Source: Amycolatopsis anabasis | GTDB taxonomy: Bacteria > Actinomycetota > Actinomycetes > Mycobacteriales > Pseudonocardiaceae | Length of the DNA: 64,000 nucleotides | Direction of reading: 5' to 3' | NCBI RefSeq assembly: GCF_009765355.1 | Contig: NZ_VTHK01000013.1 | Coordinates: 1 to 64,000, forward strand | In this document: positions 9,108 to 18,153 of the stretch, one piece after another | How the letters are laid out: each line of letters starts with the position of its first letter | How positions within the stretch are numbered: the stretch's first letter is position 1 | Position numbers and translations under genes: made by a program | The notes under the pieces: generated by a model | Seen by the model: only the letters and a program-made list of their open reading frames with translations | Told to the model about the DNA's origin: nothing | The model's database searches: none

Positions 9108-10189
9108 GCGCTCGGCGGCAGGAATTTGCCGGTGGCGAAGAACTCGTCCAGCGCGGCGCGGTGCGGGGCGAGGTCGAGGCCCTGCTTGGCGACCCATTCA
9201 TCGCGGTAATAGGTGTGCGCGTAGCGCTCGCCGCCGTCGCAGAGCAGGGTCACCACGCTGCCGGTCTGCCCGTCGGCGAGCATCCGCGAGATCAGGTGGA
9301 AGGCGCCGTAGAGGTTCGTGCCGGTCGATCCGCCCGCCCAGTGCCCGGTGCGCTCGCGCAGCAGCCGGATCGCGGCCAGCGACCCCGCGTCGGGGATCTG
9401 GAACATCTCGTCGATCACGCCCGGCACGAACGACGGCTCGCAGCGCGGCCGCCCGATGCCCTCGATCCGCGACGGCATCCCGGTCGCGTAGTCCAGCGCG
9501 CCGGTCTGCCAGGCGCCGTAGAACGACGAGTTCTCCGGGTCCACCACGGCGATCCTGGTGGTGTAGCGCCGGTAGCGGACGTACCGGCCGAAGGTCGCGC
9601 TGGTGCCGCCGGTGCCCGCGCCGACCACGATCCAGGACGGCACCGGATGCCGTTCCGACCGCATCTGCTCGAACACCGATTCGGCGATGTTGTTGTTGCC
9701 GCGCCAGTCGGTGGCGCGCTCGGCGTAGGTGAACTGGTCCAGGTAGTGCCCGCCGCATTCCGCGGCGAGCCGTTCGGCCTCGGAGTACATCGCGATCGGC
9801 ACGTCCACGTAGTGGCACCGGCCGCCGTAGAACTCGATCAGCTCGACCTTCTCGCGGCTGGTCTTGCGCGGGACGACGGTGACGAAGTCCAGGCCGAGCA
9901 TCCGCGCGAAGTACGCCTCGGAGACCGCGGTCGACCCGCTGGACGCCTCGATGAGCGTGGTTTCCGGGCCGATCTGGCCGTTGACCAGGCCGTACAGGAG
10001 CAGCGAACGGGCCAGCCGGTGCTTGAGCGAACCGGTCGGGTGCACCGATTCGTCCTTGAGGTAAAGGTCGATGCCCCATTCCGGCGGGAGCGGGAACACG
10101 TGCAGATGCGTGTCCGCGCTGCGGTTGGCGTCCGCCTCGATGATCCGGACGGCCTCACGCACCCAAGCCCGGCTGTGCGGCCGATTCAC
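9104..10189 (-). CDS. PLP-dependent cysteine synthase family, Cds1-like
   Basis: 361-residue fold-type II PLP enzyme. The PLP lysine lies in [11 protein letters not shown], the substrate loop in [14 protein letters not shown], and the phosphate-binding Gly loop in [14 protein letters not shown]. It resembles mycobacterial Cds1, an L-cysteine desulfhydrase that releases H2S and pyruvate, more than CysK or CysM, so desulfhydrase activity is plausible but not proven. GTG 10189 overlaps the upstream DUF4229 stop as GTGA, implying coupled translation. The 3' end meets menA. Confidence 0.8.
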   Translation of the reverse strand: MNRPHSRAWVREAVRIIEADANRSADTHLHVFPLPPEWGIDLYLKDESVHPTGSLKHRLARSLLLYGLVNGQIGPETTLIEASSGSTAVSEAYFARMLGLDFVTVVPRKTSREKVELIEFYGGRCHYVDVPIAMYSEAERLAAECGGHYLDQFTYAERATDWRGNNNIAESVFEQMRSERHPVPSWIVVGAGTGGTSATFGRYVRYRRYTTRIAVVDPENSSFYGAWQTGALDYATGMPSRIEGIGRPRCEPSFVPGVIDEMFQIPDAGSLAAIRLLRERTGHWAGGSTGTNLYGAFHLISRMLADGQTGSVVTLLCDGGERYAHTYYRDEWVAKQGLDLAPHRAALDEFFATGKFLPPSA

Positions 10190-10497
10190 TCTCGGGGTTC
10201 CTCGGGGTCCTCGCCGCGCAGCTGGGCACGCAGCTTCGCGCGTTCGCGGGCCCGCTTCTCGTTGCGCACCGCGAGCCCGGCGGTGACCCGGGCGTTCAGG
10301 CCGCGGAAGGCGAGCAGCCCGATCGGCAGCCCGGCGACGATGCCGACCGCGAGCGCGACGAGCAGCGGCACCTTGACCAGGATCAGCACGACGGCGATGA
10401 CCGCGACCAGCCCGAACCGGGCCAGCACGTACAGCGTCACGTCCCGGCCGAGATGCTCGGCGCCGGTGCGCTGCTCTTCCTGCGTCTCGCTGCTCAC
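10186..10497 (-). CDS. DUF4229 membrane protein
   Basis: 103 residues with a short acidic N-terminus, two membrane helices (about 22-42 and 45-65) and a highly charged Arg/Glu C-terminus, the layout of DUF4229 proteins. No function is known. It is the first gene of a two-gene unit with the Cds1-like enzyme (four-base overlap). The GTG start has no strong ribosome site. Confidence 0.75.
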   Translation of the reverse strand: MSSETQEEQRTGAEHLGRDVTLYVLARFGLVAVIAVVLILVKVPLLVALAVGIVAGLPIGLLAFRGLNARVTAGLAVRNEKRARERAKLRAQLRGEDPEEPRE

Positions 10498-10599
10498 TGT
10501 GTTGATCTGCCTCGCTTCGCTCCGCGTGCAGGGCGCTCGCCCCGCACTGCTGGCGGCCTCGGGTGCGGTTGCTACGGCTTGCTCCCGCCCGCACTCAGG

Positions 10600-11082
10600 T
10601 TACGCGTCGCCGCCCGGCTCGCTTTCCGGCAGGTCAAGACCGGCGTGGCTGGGGCGGCCCTCGAACCGGGTGGACAGCACGACCGTGGTGCGCGTGCGGG
10701 CGACCCCGTCGATGCGCCGCAGGCGGCCGAGCGTGCGCTCCAGCTGGTCGACCGTGGCCACCCGGACCTTCACCACGAACGCCTCGTCCCCGGCCACCGC
10801 GTAGCAGCTCTCCACCTCGTCGAGGCCGCCGAGCGCCTCGGCCACGTCCTCGTCGGCGGCGGTGTCGCTGGGCTGGATGCCGACCAGCGCGGTCACCCCG
10901 AGCCCGACCGAACTCGGGTCGACGACCGCGTGGTACCCGGTGATGACCCCGGCCGCCTCGAGCTTGCCGACGCGCTCGTGCACCGAGGAGGCGGACAGCC
11001 CCACGGTGCGCCCGAGCTCGGCGTAGGTGGCCCGCCCGTTGGCCCGCAACGCGGCGATGAGCTTGCGATCGACTTGGTCCAC
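10600..11082 (-). CDS. Lrp/AsnC family transcriptional regulator
   Basis: 160 residues. An N-terminal winged helix opens MDQVDRKLIAALRANGRATY with recognition segment LSASSVHERVGKLEAAGVI, followed by an AsnC/RAM effector domain with the usual amino-acid-binding Gly/Asp loops (VAGDEAFVVKVRV). Such regulators sense amino acids. The divergent gene is bldC, and an inverted repeat in the shared upstream region (11128-11159) is a candidate operator. The target genes are not evident. Confidence 0.88.
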   Translation of the reverse strand: MDQVDRKLIAALRANGRATYAELGRTVGLSASSVHERVGKLEAAGVITGYHAVVDPSSVGLGVTALVGIQPSDTAADEDVAEALGGLDEVESCYAVAGDEAFVVKVRVATVDQLERTLGRLRRIDGVARTRTTVVLSTRFEGRPSHAGLDLPESEPGGDA

Positions 11083-11127
11083 CGGGTCACCCTAGCCACG
11101 AACTCGCCATGTCCGATTGGGGGCGCT

Positions 11128-11159
11128 TTGTCCTTTAAGGGCTCTTTACCCAAGGACAA
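11128..11159. promoter_or_regulatory. inverted repeat between lrp-like gene and bldC
   Basis: TTGTCCTT (11128-11135) and AAGGACAA (11152-11159) are exact complements with a 16-base spacer. The site is 46 bases upstream of the Lrp-type start and 126 bases before bldC. It is a candidate autoregulatory site; binding is inferred only from position and symmetry. Confidence 0.4.
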
Positions 11160-11284
11160 CCGTTCGAGTACCTGGCGGGTGAGATGCAACGATTGCGGTG
11201 TTGGATACCCGGAGCGACGACTGAACCTTTCCGGCTCGGCCCGCCCACTCCGGTATAGCAGTGAGGTCGTGAAGGAGGCGGAAA

Positions 11285-11497
11285 ATGACCGCGACCATGG
11301 GAGGACGACTGCTCACCCCCGGCGAGGTTGCCGCGCTGTTCCGAGTGGATCCCAAGACCGTGACCCGCTGGGCGACCGCGGGGCGCATCGGTTCGATCCG
11401 GACCCCCGGAGGGCACCGCCGGTTCCGCGAGTCCGAGGTCAACGAGCTGCTGGCCGAGCTGACCACGGACGCGAACGAGCCGACGCGCAAGCTGTAA
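11285..11497 (+). CDS. bldC: BldC, MerR-like developmental regulator
   Basis: 70-residue protein that is essentially one winged helix-turn-helix: LLTPGEVAALFRVDPKTVTRWATAG, then the wing RTPGGHRRFRESEV. BldC in Streptomyces binds direct repeats cooperatively and delays entry into development. The size and sequence match that family closely. A strong GGAGG (11274-11278) precedes the ATG. The gene stands alone with about 200 bases of upstream DNA holding a TATAGC -10-like box. Confidence 0.93.
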   Translation: MTATMGGRLLTPGEVAALFRVDPKTVTRWATAGRIGSIRTPGGHRRFRESEVNELLAELTTDANEPTRKL

Positions 11498-11603
11498 CCA
11501 CTTCCGGAAGCTGTGAACGGGTGGGTCGGCACGCCCCGAATCCCGACAAAAGGGTTAACCTCGGGGGAGCAGACCTACACGCGCACTCCGGAAGGGAGCG
11601 AGC

Positions 11604-11789
11604 ATGATCTACCTGCTCGCGGCGATCGGCGCGCTCACCATCGCCGTACTGCTGTGGCGCGCGTTCGGCGCCGAGCGGGTCGGCGTGCCGACCCGCCGGG
11701 CCCCGCTCGCCCCCGACGACGACCCGGACTTCCTCCGCAAGCTGGGCGAGCAGCAGCGCCGGCCGCGCGACGAGGAGGACGGGAAGTAA
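11604..11789 (+). CDS. small single-helix membrane protein
   Basis: 61 residues: an N-terminal membrane helix (about 2-20) followed by a charged cytoplasmic tail with DDDPDFLRKLGEQQRR. GGAAGGGAG precedes the ATG at good spacing. I recognise no named family. It converges on the MinD-like gene with nine bases between stops. Confidence 0.6.
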   Translation: MIYLLAAIGALTIAVLLWRAFGAERVGVPTRRAPLAPDDDPDFLRKLGEQQRRPRDEEDGK

Positions 11790-11798
11790 CCGTCGGTT

Positions 11799-13277
11799 CT
11801 ACTTCCGCGGGAACGCGTCGGCGACCGTCGCGGCGAGTTCCAGCAGGCTGAGCCGCGTCTCCGCCTGCAGCCGGTCCAGTTCGATCTCCGCACCTTCTTC
11901 CAGGTGCGGATCGAACGGGATCCGGCACACCGCGCGAACCCGGGCGCCGAAGTGCGCGGCCAGTTTGTCGAGATCGACCGAGCCGCCCTTCGGACGCACC
12001 GAGTTGATCACCGCGACCGAGCGTTTCACCAGGTCGCCGTAGCCGTGCGCCTCCAGCCAGTCCAGGGTGGCCGAGGCGCTGCGCGCGCCGTCGACCGAAC
12101 CCGAGGACACGATCACCAGCGCGTCGGCGACGTCGAGGACGCCCTTCATCGCCGAGTGCATCAGCCCGGTCCCGCAGTCGGTGAGCACGATGTTGTAGAA
12201 GTGCTCGAGCAGGTTCACCGTGCGCCGGTAGTCGTCCTCGGAGAACGCCTCGGAGACCGCCGGGTCCTGTTCGCTGGCAAGGATTTCCAACCGGCTCGAA
12301 CCCTGCGAGGTGTACGAGCGGACATCGCTGTAGCGAGTGATCTTGTCCGCGTCGCGCAGCAGGTGCCGGACGGTCGCGGTGGTTTCGATCGGGATCTTCT
12401 GCGACAGCGTGCCGCGGTCGGGGTTGGCGTCCACGGCGACCACGCGGTCCCCGCGCAGGGAAGCGAAGGTCGAACCGAGCGTGGTGGTCGTGGTGGTCTT
12501 GCCCACACCGCCCTTCAGGCTCAGCATCGCGATCTTGTAGCACCCGCGCAGCGGCTGGTTGACCCGCGCGATCAGCTCCCGGCGCCGCCGGTCGGCCGGG
12601 CTCTCCCCCGGGTTGATCAGCTTGCCGCTGGCGACGAACACCGCCTTGCGCCAGCCGGACTGCGGGCGCCGCTTGACCTGCCGGACCAGCTGCGCCGACG
12701 AGAGGTCCTCGCCGCCGTGCAGCGCGTGCCGCCCGTGCTGCTGTTGCGGCTGCGGGAGCGGGGGCTGCGGCGGGTAGTGCTCGGGGTGGTACCCGGTCTG
12801 GTCGGTGTACTGGCCCTGGTCGGTGTACTGCGGGTGCAGCGGCGGCAACTGCGGGTCGTAGGGCGCGGAGTACTGCGGCTGCTGCTGCGGACCGGACGGC
12901 GTCGGATCGGTGTAGTACTGCTGGGTCTGCGCCCCCGGCACCGGGTACGGGCCCGAGGTGGCCGGGTTCACCTGGTGCGGACCGGAGGTCGCCGGGTTCA
13001 CCGGATGCGGGCCGGACGTGCTGCCGGGATGCGGGGTCGAATCGGTCCGGTCCTCGGAGAACAGGTTGGGCGCGGCCTGCTGCGCGGGCTCCGGCTGCTC
13101 GGGCTGCGGCGGGGCCGGTGGCGCGGGCTGAGCCGGCTGAGCCGGCTGGGCCGGTGGCGCCGGTGGCGCCTGCTGGGCCTCCGCGGGCGGGGCCTGCCAC
13201 TGGGTGGGAGCTTCGGCGGCCAGACCTTCCTGGGGTTCCGGGTGGCCAGGAGCCGACTGGTCGTTGGGTCCGGTCAC
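11799..13277 (-). CDS. MinD/ParA-like ATPase with Pro/Gln-rich N-terminus
   Basis: 492 residues. The first 185 are low-complexity Pro/Gln/Ala sequence with two VNPATSGP repeats near 93-110 and many Tyr-rich YTDQ segments. A linker follows, then a deviant Walker A ATPase at about 254-262 (KGGVGKTTT), the switch VAVDANPDRGTLS, and VLTDCGTGLM. This layout resembles EspI-type proteins linked to type VII secretion, but no esx genes are present, so partner and cargo are unknown. GTG 13277 has AGGAGG nine bases upstream. The gene lies 92 bases after ccsB. Confidence 0.85.
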   Translation of the reverse strand: MTGPNDQSAPGHPEPQEGLAAEAPTQWQAPPAEAQQAPPAPPAQPAQPAQPAPPAPPQPEQPEPAQQAAPNLFSEDRTDSTPHPGSTSGPHPVNPATSGPHQVNPATSGPYPVPGAQTQQYYTDPTPSGPQQQPQYSAPYDPQLPPLHPQYTDQGQYTDQTGYHPEHYPPQPPLPQPQQQHGRHALHGGEDLSSAQLVRQVKRRPQSGWRKAVFVASGKLINPGESPADRRRRELIARVNQPLRGCYKIAMLSLKGGVGKTTTTTTLGSTFASLRGDRVVAVDANPDRGTLSQKIPIETTATVRHLLRDADKITRYSDVRSYTSQGSSRLEILASEQDPAVSEAFSEDDYRRTVNLLEHFYNIVLTDCGTGLMHSAMKGVLDVADALVIVSSGSVDGARSASATLDWLEAHGYGDLVKRSVAVINSVRPKGGSVDLDKLAAHFGARVRAVCRIPFDPHLEEGAEIELDRLQAETRLSLLELAATVADAFPRK

Positions 13278-13369
13278 CGGCGAAATCCTCCTGAACGTCG
13301 TCGCGCTGTGCTCTCCAAACGCCCCCCTGCGCGCAGGATACGACGGTAGTCGGCGATTTCGCCGCTTAC

Positions 13370-14353
13370 TCAGCCGACCCCGGCATAGGAGTGCAGGCCG
13401 ACGGAGACCAGGTTCACGAAGAACAGGTTGAACACGGTCAGCGCGAAGCCGATCACGTTGATGATGGCGGCCCGCTGGCCGCGCCAGCCCGCGGTGGCGC
13501 GGGAGTGCAGGTACGCGGCGTAAACCACCCAGGCCACGAAGGCCACGGTCTCCTTCGGGTCCCAGCCCCAGAACCGGCCCCAGGCGGATTCGGCCCAGAT
13601 GGCGCCGCACAGCACGCCGAAGGTGAACACCGGGAAGGCGAACACCGTGGTGCGGTAGGTGATCCGGTCCAGGATGTCCGCGGCGGGGATCCGGTCGGCG
13701 AACCGCGCGAACTTCTTCGGGTTCTTCTCGTGCGCCGAGCGCATCAGGTAGAGCACGCTGGCCACGCCCGGCACCAGGAACACCCCGGAGCCGATGATGG
13801 CCGCCGACACGTGGATGACCATCCAGTACGACTGCAGCGCGGGCTGCACCGGCGCGGCGACCGCGTAGAGCATGGTGCCGCCGATGAACATCAGGATCAC
13901 GATCGGCAGCAGGACGAACCCGGACAGGTGCCGGACCGGGAACCGGCGGGCCATCACGAGCCAGGTCACCACGCCGATGAAGGTGACCGCCATGACGTAC
14001 TCGTACATGTTGCCCCAGGGCACCCGGCTGGTCGCCAGGCCGCGCAGGACCAGGGCCGACAGGTGCAGCAGCACTCCGAGCACGGTGAGCGCCATGCCCA
14101 TCCGGCCGATCCGCTCGGCGCGGCCGACCCGGTCCGGGGTGACCGCGGTCGGCGGGACGGTCGACTCGGTGACCACCGGCGCGCCCGCGCCGACGAGTTC
14201 CTTGGCGCGTTCGCGGGTGCGCTGGGCGGCGTTGCGGCCCTTGACGCCGAAGGACTGCTCGATCAGGAAGAACAGCAGCGCGAGCACGTAGATCGCGACC
14301 GTGGTGGTGTAGGACCAGTCGCTGAACCGCGACAACGTCTCGTTGATCGGCAT
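13370..14353 (-). CDS. ccsB: CcsB, cytochrome c haem-handling protein
   Basis: 327-residue polytopic membrane protein of the system II haem lyase. It has about eight helices, the periplasmic tryptophan-rich haem-binding loop WGWDPKETVAF, and conserved His residues near LLHLSALVLRG and YWMVIHVSAA. With ResB it moves haem out and attaches it to apocytochrome CXXCH motifs. The ATG starts one base after the resB stop, so the two are tightly linked. Confidence 0.93.
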   Translation of the reverse strand: MPINETLSRFSDWSYTTTVAIYVLALLFFLIEQSFGVKGRNAAQRTRERAKELVGAGAPVVTESTVPPTAVTPDRVGRAERIGRMGMALTVLGVLLHLSALVLRGLATSRVPWGNMYEYVMAVTFIGVVTWLVMARRFPVRHLSGFVLLPIVILMFIGGTMLYAVAAPVQPALQSYWMVIHVSAAIIGSGVFLVPGVASVLYLMRSAHEKNPKKFARFADRIPAADILDRITYRTTVFAFPVFTFGVLCGAIWAESAWGRFWGWDPKETVAFVAWVVYAAYLHSRATAGWRGQRAAIINVIGFALTVFNLFFVNLVSVGLHSYAGVG

Positions 14354-14354
14354 C

Positions 14355-15971
14355 TCAGTCCTTCCTCCCGGCCCGCGGTATCTCCACCGCTATCCGGTTG
14401 AACTCCTCGCCGTAACCAGCCTGATCGGTGCGGGCCAGCCCGCCCACTTCTACTACAGTACGTCGTAAGTCATCACCGGTCGTCACCGGGGTCACCCGGA
14501 CCCACAGCCGGCGCCGCTTCACCAGCAGCGAACCGATCAGGCCGGCGAACATCGCGATGGCGAAGCCGAGCACGAAGCCCTGCGTCGGATCGTGCGAGAC
14601 CTGCAACGCCACCCACTGCTCCACGCCGTCGAACTTGATCTTCGTGCCGTCGTCGAGGGTGAGTTCCTGGCCCAGTTCCAGGTTCTGGCGCGCCACCTTC
14701 TTCAGCGCCCCCTTGTCCACCTGGGACTGGTCGACCTCGAAGATCGACTGGCCGCGGCCGGAATCGGTGCCGAGGTCACCGCGCAGCACGTCCACCGCGA
14801 CCGCCGGGTTCCGCAGCTCGGGGAAGCTGGAAGTCAGCACGTTGCCGTGCAGGAACGCGGTCGGCGCGAACAGCCCGGTGATCGCGAGCTGCTGCTTGCG
14901 GCGCTGCTCGGAATCGGTCACCCCGGGCCGGTCGAACTTGGTGGCGCCCTCGGACAGGTAGGTCTGCACGTCCACCGGCCGCCACTGGATCGCCTGGGTG
15001 CGGCTGGTCCCGTCCGGGAAGGTCACCGTGAACTTCGGGGCGAAACCGTGGTTCAGCAGGTAGATCCGGTCGCCCGCGATGCGCAGCGGATCGTTGACCT
15101 CGAGGTGGTACGGCCGCCAGGCGCCGGTGTTCAGGTCCTCGCCGGTCTGGTACTCGATCGAGGACTCGTAGTGCTCGGGCTGCCCGGCCGGGGTGTACCG
15201 GGCCGCGAAGTCGTTGACCTTGAGGCAGAACGGGCTCAGCTTGGTGCCGTCCACGCGGAGGCCCGGGTGGAACGAGTCGTAGGCGTAGATGCCGGAGTTG
15301 CAGAACGGCTGGCTGCCGTTGGCCTGCACGATGACCTGGCCCTCGTAGCTGAACAACTTGCCCAGCGCGAAGAAGACCACCAGGCCGAGCATGCCGAAGT
15401 GGAAGACCAGGTTCCCGGTCTCGCGCAGGTAGCCGCGTTCCGCGCTGATGCTGCGGACGCCGTTCGCTTCCTCGCGTTCGACCTTGCGCCAGCCCTTGAG
15501 GCGGGTGTGCGCGGCGGCGAGCACGTCCTCGGGCGAGGCGCTGACCTCGACGCGGTGGTGGTGCGGCATCCGGCTCAGGTTGCGCGGGGTGAGCACCGGC
15601 TGGGCCCGCATCGACCGGACGTACTCGACGCTGCGCGGCGCGAGGCAGCCGACCAGCGACACCATGAGCAGCAGGTAGATCGCGGAGAACCAGACGCTGG
15701 AGTAGACGCCGAAGAACTGCAGGCGGTCCAGCAGCTCGCCCCACCAGCCGTGCGCGGCGATGTACTCGTCGGTCTTGGCCGAGTTGAGCGCGCGCTGGGG
15801 CAGCAGGGCGCCGGGCAGCGCGGCGAGCGAGAGCAGGAAGAGCAGGACCAGCGCGGTGCGCATCGAGGTCAGCCCGCGCCAGGTGTTGCGCGCGAAGCCG
15901 AGGATCCGCGTGACCGCGGACGGGCGGTAGGGCTTCTTCTCCGGCTCGGCCGGGGTTTCGGTGACCGTCAC
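14355..15971 (-). CDS. resB: ResB, cytochrome c biogenesis protein
   Basis: 538 residues: a cytoplasmic N-terminus, three helices within the first 230 residues (one near LVLLFLLSLAALPGALLPQ), a large extracytoplasmic ResB domain, and a fourth helix near the C-terminus (FVLGFAIAMFAGLIGSLLV). It is the partner of CcsB in system II. GTG 15971 overlaps the ccdA stop as GTGA. A longer open frame upstream belongs to ccdA in another register. Confidence 0.93.
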   Translation of the reverse strand: MTVTETPAEPEKKPYRPSAVTRILGFARNTWRGLTSMRTALVLLFLLSLAALPGALLPQRALNSAKTDEYIAAHGWWGELLDRLQFFGVYSSVWFSAIYLLLMVSLVGCLAPRSVEYVRSMRAQPVLTPRNLSRMPHHHRVEVSASPEDVLAAAHTRLKGWRKVEREEANGVRSISAERGYLRETGNLVFHFGMLGLVVFFALGKLFSYEGQVIVQANGSQPFCNSGIYAYDSFHPGLRVDGTKLSPFCLKVNDFAARYTPAGQPEHYESSIEYQTGEDLNTGAWRPYHLEVNDPLRIAGDRIYLLNHGFAPKFTVTFPDGTSRTQAIQWRPVDVQTYLSEGATKFDRPGVTDSEQRRKQQLAITGLFAPTAFLHGNVLTSSFPELRNPAVAVDVLRGDLGTDSGRGQSIFEVDQSQVDKGALKKVARQNLELGQELTLDDGTKIKFDGVEQWVALQVSHDPTQGFVLGFAIAMFAGLIGSLLVKRRRLWVRVTPVTTGDDLRRTVVEVGGLARTDQAGYGEEFNRIAVEIPRAGRKD

Positions 15972-16741
15972 AGCGGCAACACCACGTCGGAGACGAACGC
16001 GTCGCGGATCCAGGCGACCAGATCGCCCCAGACCCCGGTGACCAGCAGGATGCCGACCGCCAGCAGCAGGACCCCGCCGGTGAGCTGCACGCGGCGGCCG
16101 TTGCGGCGGAGCCAGTCGGTCGCGCGGACCGCCCAGCGGGCGCCGAGCGCGATGAGCAGGAACGGCAGGCCGAGCCCGGCGCAGTAGACGAGCACCAGCA
16201 CGAACCCGCGGGCCGCCGAGCCGCCGGTCGCGCTGGCCATGGACAGCACCCCGGCCAGGGTCGGGCCGATGCACGGCGTCCAGCCCAGTCCGAAGATCGC
16301 GCCGAGCAGGGGCGCGCCGAGCAGGCCGCCCCGCGGCACCTTGTGCGAGCGGACGTCCTTCTGCAGCGCGGGGATCAGGCCGAGGAACACCAGCGCCATG
16401 GCGATGGTGAGCACGCCGCCGATGCGCTGCAGCCACTCCTGGTTGGTGGCCAGCGCGTCGGCGAGCCAGACCAGGCTGCCCAGGGTCGCGGTGAACACCA
16501 CGGTGAAACCGAGCACGAACAGCCCGGCGGCGCCGAGGACGGCGTACCGGCCCCGCTTGCGTTCCTCGTCGGCCTTGACCGCGGGGGCGTCCGCGCCGAC
16601 CAGTGCGGCGAGGTAGGCCAGGTAGCCGGGGACGAGCGGCACCACGCACGGCGAGGCGAAGGAGATGGCCCCGGCGAGCAGGGCGACCCCGGCGGCGAGC
16701 AGCAGCGGACCGGAGGTCGCCAGCTCGGTCACGGAGTTCAC
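15968..16741 (-). CDS. ccdA: CcdA, thiol reductant transporter
   Basis: 257-residue six-helix membrane protein. The two conserved membrane cysteines are visible in FASPCVVPLVPGY and GWTPCIGP. CcdA passes electrons from cytoplasmic thioredoxin outward to ResA so that apocytochrome cysteines stay reduced for haem attachment. It is coupled to resB by a four-base overlap. A hairpin (16776-16832) lies between resA and ccdA. Confidence 0.93.
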   Translation of the reverse strand: MNSVTELATSGPLLLAAGVALLAGAISFASPCVVPLVPGYLAYLAALVGADAPAVKADEERKRGRYAVLGAAGLFVLGFTVVFTATLGSLVWLADALATNQEWLQRIGGVLTIAMALVFLGLIPALQKDVRSHKVPRGGLLGAPLLGAIFGLGWTPCIGPTLAGVLSMASATGGSAARGFVLVLVYCAGLGLPFLLIALGARWAVRATDWLRRNGRRVQLTGGVLLLAVGILLVTGVWGDLVAWIRDAFVSDVVLPL

Positions 16742-16775
16742 CCTGTTGAGGGTAGGGAATGTGGTCCCGGTGAAA

Positions 16776-16832
16776 CCGACCGCCCCGGCGCCCGCGTGAC
16801 CCCGGCCTCGGGCAGGGGTCGTGGGCGGTCGG
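16776..16832 (-). terminator. hairpin between resA and ccdA
   Basis: CCGACCGCC (16776-16784) pairs with GGCGGTCGG (16824-16832). An inner GACCCC/GGGGTC pair lies inside the loop. It starts 12 bases past the resA stop and may cap resA transcripts or cause partial read-through into ccdA-resB-ccsB. Confidence 0.4.
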
Positions 16833-16843
16833 CGCGGTGGCGG

Positions 16844-17410
16844 CTACTCCGCGGCCAGGCGCCGCACCACGGGCACCAGATCGCTCGCCAGCAGCGGGCG
16901 CAGGAAGACCGCGGCGACCCGCTGCTGCTTGTCGAGCACGATCGTGGAGGGGATCGCGTTGCGCGGGTACCCGGACAGCTGCAGCAGCGACCGGCCCGGC
17001 GGGTCGTAGATCGAGGGGTAGGTCAGGCTCCGGTCCCGCACGAAGTCCTGCGCGGCGTCGCGGTCCGGGTCGCGCACGTCGATGCCGATCACCTGGCCGC
17101 CGGAGTTCTTGGTCTGCTGGTGGACCTGCTCCATCTCGGGCGCCTCGCTGCGGCACGGACCGCACCACTGGCCCCACAGGTTCAGCACCACGACCTTGCC
17201 CGCGAAATCCGCGGTCGAGAGCTGCTTGCCCTCGTTCATCAGGTCCTCACCGGAGAGCTTCGGCACCACCTGGCGCTCCGGGACGGCGTAGGTGATGTCG
17301 ACCTTCCCGCCGGGCGCGACGAACTGGAAACTGCTCCCCCGGTCGACGGCGTCCTTCCCGGTGGAACACCCGGTCACCAGGACGGCCGCGAGCACCGCCC
17401 CCAAGATCAT
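16844..17410 (-). CDS. resA: ResA-like thioredoxin lipoprotein
   Basis: 188-residue TlpA/ResA-family thiol-disulfide reductase. The chosen ATG opens a lipoprotein signal with lipobox VTGC (Cys at about residue 14). The thioredoxin active site is WCGPC in VLNLWGQWCGPCRSEAP. It should reduce apocytochrome c cysteines outside the membrane, recharged by CcdA. The frame stays open upstream, but that part reads through a repetitive element (17448-17524), so longer starts were rejected. The ribosome site is weak. Confidence 0.88.
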   Translation of the reverse strand: MILGAVLAAVLVTGCSTGKDAVDRGSSFQFVAPGGKVDITYAVPERQVVPKLSGEDLMNEGKQLSTADFAGKVVVLNLWGQWCGPCRSEAPEMEQVHQQTKNSGGQVIGIDVRDPDRDAAQDFVRDRSLTYPSIYDPPGRSLLQLSGYPRNAIPSTIVLDKQQRVAAVFLRPLLASDLVPVVRRLAAE

Positions 17411-17447
17411 CTTGCCCCGGCCCCCGCGCCGCCGGTACTCGCTTGCA

Positions 17448-17524
17448 GCAAGGGACCTTCGCTCACGTTTTTCCGGAGTAAAGGTCCCTCGCTCCGGTTG
17501 AACCGGAGTAAAGGTCCCTTGCTC
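17448..17524. repeat. three-copy GGGACCTTTACTCCGG element
   Basis: Two direct copies of CCGGAGTAAAGGTCCC followed by TCGCTC or TTGCTC (17473-17494 and 17503-17524), and one diverged inverted copy (17448-17464). They fill the gap between the histidine phosphatase stop and resA. On the minus strand the array begins ATGAGGGAGC, overlapping the phosphatase stop. It can fold into alternative hairpins and looks like a mobile intergenic element or terminator array. Confidence 0.75.
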
Positions 17525-17526
17525 CC

Positions 17527-18153
17527 TCATGCGCCGGTCACCGTGGGGTCGGTCGCGCCCGCCGGTTCGCTGTACACGATGTCGACGAGTTCCTCGTCCG
17601 CGAAGATCAGGCTGGTCAGCGAGGCCAGCGAGCACTGCCGCCGCCGCGGGTCGTGCCACAGCCGCCGCCCCTCCAGGAACCGGCGCAGCGTCCAGATCGG
17701 CAGCTGGTGCGAAACGCACAGCGCCTCGTGCCCGTCGGCCGCGGCCCGCGCCCGGTACACCGCGCCGAGCATCCGGTGCGCGATCTCCAGGTACGGCTCG
17801 CCCCAGGACGGCCGGATCGGGTTGCGCAGCTTCGGCCACGCCTTCGGCTGCCGCAGCGCGCCGTCGCCGACGGCCACCCGCTGCCCTTCGAAATCGTTCG
17901 CCGCCTCGATCAGCCGCTCGTCGGTGGCCACGTCCAGGCGGTGCGCCGCCGCGATCGGCCCCGCGGTCTCCTGCGCGCGCTGCAGCGGCGAGGCCACCAC
18001 ATGCGTGATGTCGTGCCCGGCCACCGCTTCGGCGACGGTCAGCGCCTGCCGCCTGCCCCGCTCGGACAGGCCGAATCCCGGCAGCCGCCCGTAGAGGATC
18101 TTGTCCGGGTTGTGCACCTCGCCGTGCCGCAGCAGGTGGACGATCGTCTTCAT
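17527..18153 (-). CDS. histidine phosphatase family protein
   Basis: 208 residues. The phosphatase signature LLRHGEV near residue 8 holds the catalytic His, and the second His lies in CVSHQLPIW. Similar proteins follow hemL in actinobacteria (Rv0525 in my memory), suggesting a conserved but unproven link with haem or cytochrome c formation. The substrate is unknown. The ATG overlaps the hemL stop as ATGA, so it is translationally coupled. Confidence 0.85.
   Translation of the reverse strand: MKTIVHLLRHGEVHNPDKILYGRLPGFGLSERGRRQALTVAEAVAGHDITHVVASPLQRAQETAGPIAAAHRLDVATDERLIEAANDFEGQRVAVGDGALRQPKAWPKLRNPIRPSWGEPYLEIAHRMLGAVYRARAAADGHEALCVSHQLPIWTLRRFLEGRRLWHDPRRRQCSLASLTSLIFADEELVDIVYSEPAGATDPTVTGA

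Noticed and set aside
17411-17530. Longer N-terminus for ResA through the repeat array
   Set aside because: It would translate the GGGACCTTTACTCCGG repeats and put the lipoprotein signal inside the protein.
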